DNA from: Stentor coeruleus
Lineage: Eukaryota > Ciliophora > Heterotrichea > Heterotrichida > Stentoridae
Reading direction: 5' to 3'
Length of the DNA: 31,133 nucleotides
NCBI GenBank assembly: GCA_001970955.1
Contig: MPUH01000874.1
Location: forward strand, 1-31,133
Positions within the stretch are counted from its first letter, which is position 1, and every line of letters starts with the position of its first letter. The position numbers and the translations under genes were made by a program. Under the pieces are notes generated by a model. It did no database searches. It was not told where the DNA came from and worked only from the letters and a program-made list of their open reading frames with translations. Shown one piece after another: positions 18,752 to 27,600 of the stretch.

Positions 18752-19915
18752 ATGGCAAAGCAAACTCGAGCAACTGAATCACTTGGAGATCTAGTAAGAT
18801 TATCTTCTAATACTAGATCCAAATCCCCTCAGCCATCAGTAAATCCTGCAGGTTTTCCTCAAGCAATTCAAGCCTCAATAAAAATTTACAAAGACTCGTC
18901 AATAAGTCCAATAGCCAAGACAAACTCTTCAGCTTTACTTAAGAAAAAGTCTTTAAAACGTATAAAAGGCATTTCTCCAATAGTCGGCAAAAGTCCTTCC
19001 ACATCACTTCTTGTAAAAAACCAAAAAACAATAAATAATTTGATTAAAAAACCATCACTTAAAAGTATTGAAAATCAATTATCAGGAATAACTAGTACTA
19101 GTTATAGAAGTGTAACTCCAACAAGAATCCTAGATACAAGCCATGATGCTGAAAACTTTGACCATTTAAATTCTAGGACTAAAAAAAAACCTATGAATTT
19201 TGAAATGCTTGTAGAAAAATATGAAGTTTATAAAGGGATTTTTGAAGAAGTTATCCAAAAAGACAAAACTTTTTCATCAGTTTTAAAGAAAATTAAGGAG
19301 ATTTATGAGGAATTCTATGAAGCAAGTCTAAAAGAACACACAAAAAAAATGAAAGAAAAAAATGACATATTAACAGCAAGTTTAATAAAAAGAGATGAGG
19401 AATTAGGGTTGTTAGATAAAAGGATAAGAAAAATCTCTACAGAAAACTATGAGTTAGCTAAATCTTTAGAAAGAAGTGAAGAAATATGTAATGGAGTTCA
19501 AGATAGGCTAAATAGGATTTCCAAATTTTCATTGGAAAATGTACCAAAAGATGAACAAACTTGGAAATCTTTAATAATAGAAAATGAAGCTTATTCAATT
19601 TCTTTCAAAAATATGGAGTCTAAAATAAAATCAGCTAAAAGTAATGAGAAAAAACTTAGGCAGTTGGTATTAGAAATTAAGAAATCAGGATTTCCTGTAG
19701 AAGAGTTTTATGAAAAAACTATTAAAAAGGAAATTGCAATTGATATTAAGCATAAGGATATTGGGTCTGAGACTTCTGGATCTGAATGTCTTGTGTCTAA
19801 AAGAGCCCAAGTTGTAATAAAACCTTCACAAGTACCTGAGTTAGAATTGGATAAAGTTGAGCCAGAATCTTTTACTTCAAGTGACACATATTCTGAGTGT
19901 TATGATCACAGTTAA
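18752..19915 (+). CDS. Coiled-coil protein, basic Ser-rich N-terminus
   Basis: 387 residues. Residues 1-140 are Ser/Lys/Pro-rich and probably disordered (SNTRSKSPQPS; KKSLKRIKGISPIVGKSPST), with several SP/TP sites suited to proline-directed phosphorylation. Residues about 150-330 are helical coiled coil, opening with LVEKYEVYKGIFEEVIQKDK and VLKKIKEIYEEFYEAS. That opening loosely resembles the conserved N-terminal region of TSNAXIP1-type ciliary proteins (helix, then F..vL..IK..YE), but I cannot confirm this by eye. The C-terminus is acidic. There is no signal peptide or membrane segment. A cytoskeletal or ciliary role is inference. Single exon, stop TAA. Confidence 0.72.
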   Translation: MAKQTRATESLGDLVRLSSNTRSKSPQPSVNPAGFPQAIQASIKIYKDSSISPIAKTNSSALLKKKSLKRIKGISPIVGKSPSTSLLVKNQKTINNLIKKPSLKSIENQLSGITSTSYRSVTPTRILDTSHDAENFDHLNSRTKKKPMNFEMLVEKYEVYKGIFEEVIQKDKTFSSVLKKIKEIYEEFYEASLKEHTKKMKEKNDILTASLIKRDEELGLLDKRIRKISTENYELAKSLERSEEICNGVQDRLNRISKFSLENVPKDEQTWKSLIIENEAYSISFKNMESKIKSAKSNEKKLRQLVLEIKKSGFPVEEFYEKTIKKEIAIDIKHKDIGSETSGSECLVSKRAQVVIKPSQVPELELDKVEPESFTSSDTYSECYDHS

Positions 19916-20182
19916 GTAATTATGATATAAATGTAATGATTTATGATTAATATTAAAATGATAGTATAAATTGATAAGAAATTATGATTTTTTTTTCATT
20001 GTATTAAAATAAATAGCTGGTTTATAAATAATAAAGATGTTAAATTCGCAAAATGCAAAACTTCAACTTATGGATTTAGTTATTTTTTTATGTGCAAGTC
20101 GGTAAACTATTTATAATTTCTATGTGTAACTTTAGTAGAATAGTATTTAATTTTCAAGTAAAAATTTGCATTTTTAAAACTA

Positions 20183-20992
20183 TTGAATCATCAATGCATT
20201 ACAAATATGTCTTTCCTGATTCTAATAGGAATGATTGTCTATGGTTATGGATATGATTATGATGATCAAGGTGATAATTGGGGTTGCATTTCTTCTTTGT
20301 CTCCAATAAATGTCGATTTGAACCCAGTGGAAATTTTAGAAGCTGATGAAAATTATTGGTACATTGACGTTAAAGATTACGGTGATACCGATACTGATTT
20401 TATGGCTTATATAAAAGAAAAAGTTTATCTTACCTTAAACAGAACAGAATCTGGTACTCTAAGAAAAATGAAAAACGATAATTCCACAATTGCTACTTAC
20501 AATTTGGAAGAAATAAGATTCCATGCCCCATCAGAACATTATATTGGAGGCAATCAGTCTGATCTTGAAGTTCAACTCTATCATACTAGTTCAGAAAATA
20601 ATCCTTTGATACTTTCTGTTTTATTTAATGAAATAAGTAGCTCAGATTATAGGATGAAATTTTTTTCTGATATTGAAGGTACACTAGAAAATGAAAAAAG
20701 CACAGATAAAGCTAATCCGATTGATGTAACTGGAGGGTATTATAAAATCAAAACTTTCTATAATTATAATGGAACTGATACTATACCTGATTGCAATAAT
20801 ACTGAATGGATCATTTTTGGTGAAGTATTAAATTTGTATAAAAACCATTTTGAAGTAATTTCGAATCTTTTAGTTAAGAATTTTAAGAAGATTTCAATTA
20901 TAGATAATACTACTGTGCATTATCATTATGCTGATATTAGTTTTAGCACAATTATTTCGATAGGTTTTTTAAGCTTATTTTTAGTTAGTTAA
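20183..20992 (+). CDS. Secreted, inactive carbonic anhydrase-related protein
   Basis: 269 residues with a hydrophobic N-terminus (MSFLILIGMIVYGYG after Met9, a possible alternative start), an alpha-carbonic anhydrase fold, and a hydrophobic C-terminal tail (STIISIGFLSLFLVS) like a GPI-attachment signal. Family landmarks in order: C35 with LSPIN (37-43), EIRFHAPSEHYIGG (110-123), LEVQLYH (128-134), and FYNYNGTDTIPDC (192-204). In active enzymes the zinc is held by three His: two in FHFH and one in ELHLVH. Here the first is Arg112, the second His114 is kept, and the third is Gln131; the catalytic Thr position in TTPPC appears to be Ile201. C35 and C204 could form the usual disulfide. Several N-glycosylation sites (for example N86, N124, N196, N242) fit a surface protein. 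I infer an extracellular, catalytically dead homologue acting in binding. Stop TAA. Confidence 0.85.
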   Translation: MNHQCITNMSFLILIGMIVYGYGYDYDDQGDNWGCISSLSPINVDLNPVEILEADENYWYIDVKDYGDTDTDFMAYIKEKVYLTLNRTESGTLRKMKNDNSTIATYNLEEIRFHAPSEHYIGGNQSDLEVQLYHTSSENNPLILSVLFNEISSSDYRMKFFSDIEGTLENEKSTDKANPIDVTGGYYKIKTFYNYNGTDTIPDCNNTEWIIFGEVLNLYKNHFEVISNLLVKNFKKISIIDNTTVHYHYADISFSTIISIGFLSLFLVS

Positions 20993-21512
20993 TTTAGTTA
21001 TACAGTTTTTGTGAAAATTATTAAAAAAATCATCATCTAAACATTAGATGCATTATAAAATAATTTTATAGCTAAATTTTATTAGTAATAAGGGTTAAAA
21101 AAATGTATTTTCTCAAGTTTACAATTTTGATAGATTTATTAGCACATTAAATTATTAAAATCATAACTCCATATGATATAAAATTATTATCTTTTAAAAA
21201 TCATGCAAGCCTACCACATCATTCTATCTACCAAAGATAGTATTACTTAATCATTATTTAAACCAAAAACAGCAATCCTTTATTATTCTAAATACAATTC
21301 TTAATCATCAAAAAAAATATATTTTTATCCATTTACCCAATTATTTATAAAAAAAATCCGTATTCAATCAATACAATTCTTAATCATCAAAAAAAATATA
21401 TTTTTATCCATTTACCCAATTATTTATAAAAAAAATCCGTATTCAATCAAAAATAATCATATTTAATCTTCAATAGTCTTATCTATCCATATTACGTCAC
21501 ACACAAATAAAA
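20993..21512. other. Spacer upstream of ArgRS
   Basis: About 520 nt between two plus-strand genes, AT-rich and without coding-like frames. Its main content is the perfect 79-bp tandem duplication at 21291-21448, which ends 64 nt before the ArgRS start. Confidence 0.6.
21291..21448 (+). repeat. Perfect 79-bp tandem duplication
   Basis: Copies at 21291-21369 and 21370-21448 are identical base for base, including two runs of eight A. Each begins AATACAATTCTTAATCATC and ends CCGTATTCAATC. Perfect identity in non-coding, AT-rich DNA means a very recent event or an assembly duplication. It lies in what should be the ArgRS promoter. Confidence 0.95.
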
Positions 21513-23264
21513 ATGAAGTCTCTAATAGGAGTGCTAAAAGATATCATATCTCAGGCTGTATCAGCATCAATTCCAATATCTGAACCAGCCGTTGTGACTT
21601 CAGCAGCAGCCAAATTCAACATGGACTTCGTTTCACCAATAGCTCTGACAATTTTCAACAAGCAAAAATCATCAGGATGTTTCGGCATAAAAAATGCAAA
21701 AGACTTAGCAACACTTATTCATTCAAATATTCAATCAAATCCAATAGTAAACCAAGTAGAAATCGCGACAAATGGATTTTTGAATATATACATAAACCAT
21801 GAATTCATCGCAGGACAGATAACAGATTTAGCTCGTGGGAATTTTACTTTAGACATAGGTTTAGTAAAATCAAAAATTCTTGTAGACTTTTCAAGCCCTA
21901 ATATCGCAAAAGAAATGCATGTAGGGCATTTAAGGTCAACAATTATTGGTGATGCTATTTGCAGATGTTTAGAATTTTTAGGACATGATGTTGCTAGAGT
22001 TAATCATCTTGGAGACTGGGGAACACAATTTGGTATGCTTCTTTGTTATTTAGCTGATAAGTATCCTAATTGGGAAACCTCTGCACCTGATATTTCTAAC
22101 TTGGAAGAGTTTTATAAAGCAGCTAAAAAAGAATTTGATGTGAATCCTGAATTTAAAGAAAGAGCTAGACTTAGAGTTGTGGATTTACAGTCTGGAGAAG
22201 AGTCTGCGATGAAAGCTTGGAGGTATATTTTTAAAGTGTCAAGAGAGTATTTACAGATTGTGTATGATAGACTTGATATTAAAATTGAAGACTTTGGAGA
22301 ATCGTTTTATAATCCAATGCTTAAAGGGATTAGAGATGAACTTGTTGAGAGAGGATTTGCTGTTGAAAGTGAAGGCGCACTGATATTTAACGTTGAAGGT
22401 CATTCAACACCTCTTATGGTTCAAAAAACAGATGGAGGTTATGGCTATGACTCAACAGATTTAGCAGCCGTAAAACATAGACTAGTAACCTTAGGTATGC
22501 AACGGGCAATTTACGTGACTGATAGTGGTCAATCAACTCATTTCTATGCATTATTCGATGCAGCCAAAACAGTTGGTTGGCATAACCCACCTTCAACTCG
22601 TTTAGATCATGCAGGTTTCGGTGTTGTCCTTGGCCCAGATGGCAAAAAATTCAAAACCCGTGAAGGAGGTACGGTCAAACTTATAAACCTCTTAAATGAA
22701 GCTCATGATAGAGCTAAAGCCCAATTAGAAAAAAGAGAACAAGATCCCAGTATTGGAAATCGTACTCATTTAACCCCTCAAGACTTTGAAATAGCAGCTG
22801 AAGTCCTCGGTATGGCAGCTATTAAATACTTTGACCTTAAGCAAAATCGTATTTCTACATATGCTTTTTCATTTGACAAAATGCTTGATCCTAAAGGTAA
22901 CACTGCAGTTTATCTTATATACGCATATGCTAGAATATGTTCAATTTTAGAAAAACTTGGTGAAGAAGTTATATCTGAAAGTTTATCTTCAACTTGTATC
23001 CTTGCTGATAAAACTGAAAAGAATTTAGCTTTATGTATTTGCAGACTTCCTGATGTTTTAGAAACTGTTGTAGATGAACTTGCGCTTAATAAACTATGTG
23101 ACCTTCTTTATGAAATTAGCACAAAATTCTCTGAGTTTTATACTAAATGTAGAGTTATTGGAAGTGCTGAACAGTCAAGTAGAATCCAGTTATGCATAGC
23201 TACCAAAATCGTTATGAAGAAGATTTTCAATTTATTAGGCATAGAACCTATAGAAAAAATTTAA
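21513..23264 (+). CDS. Arginyl-tRNA synthetase
   Basis: 583 residues, a complete class I arginyl-tRNA synthetase that charges tRNA-Arg with arginine using ATP. The N-terminal Add-1-like domain covers about 1-110. The catalytic domain carries HVGH at 136-139 (the HIGH signature, in SSPNIAKEMHVGHLRST) and the KMSKS-like loop KFKTR at 379-383 (in GPDGKKFKTREGG). The anticodon-binding helical domain from about 455 ends LLGIEPIEKI, close to the family's usual C-terminus. There is no eukaryotic leucine-zipper extension for a multi-synthetase complex and no obvious targeting peptide, so a cytosolic enzyme is likely; mitochondrial sharing is possible. Single exon, stop TAA. The next gene begins 21 nt downstream in the same frame. 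A perfect tandem duplication lies just upstream. Confidence 0.96.
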   Translation: MKSLIGVLKDIISQAVSASIPISEPAVVTSAAAKFNMDFVSPIALTIFNKQKSSGCFGIKNAKDLATLIHSNIQSNPIVNQVEIATNGFLNIYINHEFIAGQITDLARGNFTLDIGLVKSKILVDFSSPNIAKEMHVGHLRSTIIGDAICRCLEFLGHDVARVNHLGDWGTQFGMLLCYLADKYPNWETSAPDISNLEEFYKAAKKEFDVNPEFKERARLRVVDLQSGEESAMKAWRYIFKVSREYLQIVYDRLDIKIEDFGESFYNPMLKGIRDELVERGFAVESEGALIFNVEGHSTPLMVQKTDGGYGYDSTDLAAVKHRLVTLGMQRAIYVTDSGQSTHFYALFDAAKTVGWHNPPSTRLDHAGFGVVLGPDGKKFKTREGGTVKLINLLNEAHDRAKAQLEKREQDPSIGNRTHLTPQDFEIAAEVLGMAAIKYFDLKQNRISTYAFSFDKMLDPKGNTAVYLIYAYARICSILEKLGEEVISESLSSTCILADKTEKNLALCICRLPDVLETVVDELALNKLCDLLYEISTKFSEFYTKCRVIGSAEQSSRIQLCIATKIVMKKIFNLLGIEPIEKI

Positions 23265-23285
23265 GTAGTAATCTCTTCGTTATAT

Positions 23286-24380
23286 ATGAAAACTACTAAT
23301 GAAAAGTCTAAGCTGTACAAAGAAACTCTTCTTGAGTCAGCAGGTTTGAACATTCAAATATCAGAAGGGATTTATTTAAGCGACTTACTAAGGATTGATT
23401 ACAATTGTGAGCTTCGACAAGATGTAATATTAGGTTATTTGAAGTAAGAAATATTCAGAAAAACATTACCTACAGAGTTTACAGTGAGTTTTACTAATAA
23501 ATACCCTGATAATGATTATACAATAATCATCCTCCCTGACTGGGGAGTTTATTTCTCAAAGCCACAATTGAAAGTTGCCTTCAATGCTTCAGCTGATGGG
23601 TTTTTCTCTTTCTTCCATGAAGCTGAAGGACCAAAATCTTATGTGGTTTTATCATTTGTCACAAGACTAGTATCAGTAAACAGTATTACTTTTTTACCTC
23701 AAGCACTAAAAGAAGTTACAGATCCTTTGAGTATTGTAAAAATCAAATCACATCTTGCTGGATTTTTATATTCAACAAGTAAAGTTAATACAAAAAATCT
23801 TATAACAAAATGCCTAGAAGCTAAAGAATTACTATGTACTGAATCATATTATAGTGAAGATTCTATAGTAAATAATACTAATCAAATTCCTTTGACAAAA
23901 AAAAATGTGGGTGTGAAACTTTTTGAAGATGGGGATAAAGATAAAAATGTTATACAAGGAGATATTGATGAATACACATCTTTTGAATACTCGATGTCTG
24001 AAGATACTTCACATAAAATTAGTATTACTGTTACTAATACTGATGGGACTTTGATTAAAAAAGTTAATGAATTTGAGAGTAGCACAGGGATAAATGTACA
24101 TAGAAGAGGAAGTGGGAGTTTGGCTAGTGGTATTGAATCACCAAGATTTACATCATTAGAATGTAGCCAAGATATGATCACTCCATTAGCGTCACCTAGG
24201 CTTTTTGATTATCCTTCAAATGAAATGTGCTTAATAGCTAAACTTCATGAAGTTAAAAGAAATGTGTCAAATAGTTATGATTCAGAGAAATTAAGTAACA
24301 AAACATCTTGTAGCGAAAGTCCATTAAAGAGGGGAGAAAGAAAAAACTGTTGTAAATGCGAGTTCTGTGCGATATTTTAA
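23286..24380 (+). CDS. Unknown protein with CaaX-like C-terminus
   Basis: Exons 23286-23443 and 23459-24380, joined across a 15-nt intron, give 359 residues. A reading that starts at GTG 23484 would miss the true N-terminus: the ATG at 23286 opens 52 codons that splice in frame (LGYLK to KTLPTEF). I do not recognise the family. About 1-140 looks globular; 140-330 is Ser/Asp/Glu/Asn-rich and probably disordered. The last residues are NCCKCEFCAIF, a CaaX-like box (CAIF) with extra nearby Cys, as in proteins that are geranylgeranylated and palmitoylated. Membrane attachment is therefore inferred. The start lies 21 nt after the ArgRS stop and in the same frame. Stop TAA. Confidence 0.8.
23444..23458 (+). 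other. 15-nt intron in CaaX-like gene
   Basis: Reads GTAAGAAATATTCAG, phase 2 (AA | A). Retention creates TAA right after LGYL-K; removal continues the frame. It ends in TTCAG, unlike the TAG of the other three, but position 10 is again A. Confidence 0.9.
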
Positions 24381-24603
24381 AAGATTGCAAAGAATGCGTA
24401 ATAATTTCACATTTTATAAGTTTTGCTTATTTTTTTTTTTCGATAAAATTAGCTTGTTTTATTTTGATTTTTGTTGAAGTTTTTCTTAGCTTGTAATTTA
24501 AAAAATAATTAAGCACTTAAATCAAAAGTTGTATGTGGCAAATGATAATTAGCAATTTACAGTGATTGGAATTGAAATAACTAATTTAATCTTATAATTA
24601 TAC

Positions 24604-27600
24604 TTATTCACTCGGGCCTTCAGTTATCTCCACTAAAAGTTCTTTTTCTCTTAAGAGTTTCAGGCCTTCCTCTTTTATTGCCTTAGCTTGATCAGTAACA
24701 TCATGAAACATACCATTATAAAGCGATGAATTGTATATTATCAAATCCAAATCCGCAATGAAGTTCTGAGCTGAGGTATACTCTCCTCTTTTAGCTTTAG
24801 CATTAATACTCGATAAATCAACTGGTTGTTTAATAATATTATAATAATCAGGATAAGTTTCTTTTTTCACAGGATATATAAATATTTTAGTATGATCAAA
24901 CTTAATAAGTCTAAACGCAATATCATCATAAGGATTTTCTTCAATAGGTCTTCTTCTTCTTGCTGATATTGTTTTAGGTCTTGAATAATCCCCATAAAGA
25001 TTTTCTTCTTTTTTCTTTTCTGTAGCTTGTTGTATTTTCCCAATAGACAGTTTGATTTTAGATCCTTCCATTTTAACCATACCTTCTTTTTCTGCACGGT
25101 TATTATCAGGGCTTTCAGTGCTAAACATAGGGCATTTTTTCCTGTTAGTTTTCATATGCCCAGGCATGCCACATTTACCACAAACAATTTTTCCTGCACC
25201 TGATGTTGGAATTTCTCCAGTGTTTGTAGAATTTGAAAACTGTTGATTTAAATCCTGAGTTCTATCGCTAGGTTTTTTATCGTCAAGTAATTTTTTATCA
25301 TCTTTTTTCCCATCATTTTCTCCTTCCTTTTTCTTTTTTCTCTTTGGGTCTGTAATTTTTAATAGTTTCTGTTCAATAGAATCTTGTGTTCTTTTATTTT
25401 TTTCTTTTACTTTTGGTTGATTTTCATCAGTCTTCCGTTTGTTATATGCTTCAATTTCATTAGGATCGGCTATATAAGTAATTTTTACCGTCACTTTTCC
25501 TTGAAGATTCGGCATCCTTGTGACTCTTTTTAATATCTTCCTCACACCTGGTTTTGGTGCATCATTATTTGGTATAGAAAAAGCATTAGAAGTCAGTTTA
25601 AATTCTTCTAAATGCTGTTGTTCACTTCTTTCTATATCTTCTTCCATATCAATCCTTTTCCTACTTTCTTCAGCAGGTTTTTCAATTTTATCAGCAACTT
25701 GTTTAGCTAAATCATCATTATCACTATCTGAGCTTTTATCAGAAAAAAATTCTCTTTTTTCTCCAAGCATTTTTATTTGCCTTTGAAAAATGCTATCAAT
25801 TGTTTTCTGACATTGTTCTTTTTGCATTTTTGTAGACATACGAACACCTCTTGCATATTTTTCAACACCACCTTTATACCCTTCAGAAACTAAACGACTT
25901 GCTAAACTTCTTAGCATTGCAACTCCTGACCAACGACCTAAACCTTCAAGTTCTTCTTTTTTACAACCAAGTCTTAGAAGGACTTTATTAACATCATCTT
26001 TAGTTAATGTTCGAAGATCAGCATTTGTTCCTGTGACAGTCATGTTTACAGGTAAATATGCTGATGGGTCATTTTTTGTAAATGCTTTTTCAGTATTTGG
26101 AAGTTTCATTGGAAGTCTTACAAATGAAAAACCACATGCGCCATGTGTTGGATCGCCAAGACCTTCAATTCTCATCATACCTTTTTCTCCTTTGGTTTTT
26201 AGATATGAACTTGTTAGGTTCCAAGGAGTTACTGTGAGCTCTTCTTCGATAAAATCAGCCCAATAGTTTATGTCTTTATTGTCCATTTCTTTTTTGAGCT
26301 TTTGTATAGCGTTAGGGACTTTGTCTATTGAAGTTATTTTTATACCTTTATCTTTTAGTCTTCGTTGGCCAGCTAACATACTTTCGAATTGACAGATTTC
26401 TTCAGGGGTTATCATTTCTTTTACTTCTTGGTCGCTTGGGAGTTTGTTGCAGATCCAGGAATTATCTGTTTGTTGTTCACAGTTGATGTTCTTCATCTGT
26501 TTACGAATTGTGCTTTCATTGATACTTATAAAATTTTGAGAAACTTCTCTCAAGTCAATCCTATTGTTATTATCCAACAAAGCTTTATAAATAAAAGCTT
26601 GAATACGTTTTTGTTGAAAACTATTTGTATGTCTAGCATTAGGAGCCATGACATCAACTTTAGGTTCAATCTGCCCAGATGTAGAAAGGTAATCAATTTC
26701 TCTTAAATACCATTTATATTTTCCATTCTGTTTCATATATCTAATCATAAGAAAATCTGTTGGCCTAGAGCTTTGAAAATACAATGGAACCCTAAAAAGA
26801 TTATTTTCAAGTACAGCAAGTCCTGAATTATCTTGCAAATTGCCAATAAGTGGAAATTGTTTATTAGATTCAATATACTCAGCTAATCCAAGAGTTCCTA
26901 CATAAGGTGGATAATCTTCAAGGTTTTTTTTCGATCCTTTATAATATCTTTTAACTTTACTAGCCATGGCAAAATTATTCAGCAAAGGTGGACGTTTTTC
27001 TAAATACTCCATCATCATAAAAGGTCCTTCTTTTATCGAAAGTTGCTTTGCTGTTATCAAAGTTGCATGAGCAGTTATGTTTTCACCAAAGAATTCATGT
27101 GTTGGACTACTTGCTGAGAATTTAGGTAATCTAACTTTCCATTTTTTCCCTCTTAAATAAATCTCAGGTCTATGAAAATTCCTCAGTTCCTGTTTTCCCC
27201 ATTCAGTTTTTATAAAAGGGTAATCATAAGCAGGACAAGCATGTTTAAGCATTGTAACTTTTGACCTCATTGATGCCTCATTCATTTTAGCTCCAACAAT
27301 TGAACTCTCAGATAAAATGCTTTTATCAAACTTTGACTCAAACTCATCATCTCTTTCATCACCTTCATCCATATCATCATTTTCTTCATCATTAGACTCA
27401 GATTCTTCTGGTTCTTCAATTTGCATGTTATTAGGATCTAAAGGGTTTTCAACTAGTTTACCATATCTTTCTTTTAGTTTATAGATATTTCTATCAAAAA
27501 CCAAGTCTTTCCAAAAGTTTTCTTGAAAATAATAATTGATATTCGTTGGAGCTTCAGCAGGTATATCACTAATCTCATCTTCAAAAAACATTTTACGTTT

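Noticed and set aside
23484..24380. CaaX-like gene starting at GTG 23484
   Set aside because: The GTG is internal: an ATG at 23286 plus a 15-nt intron gives a longer continuous frame, and eukaryotic GTG starts are rare.
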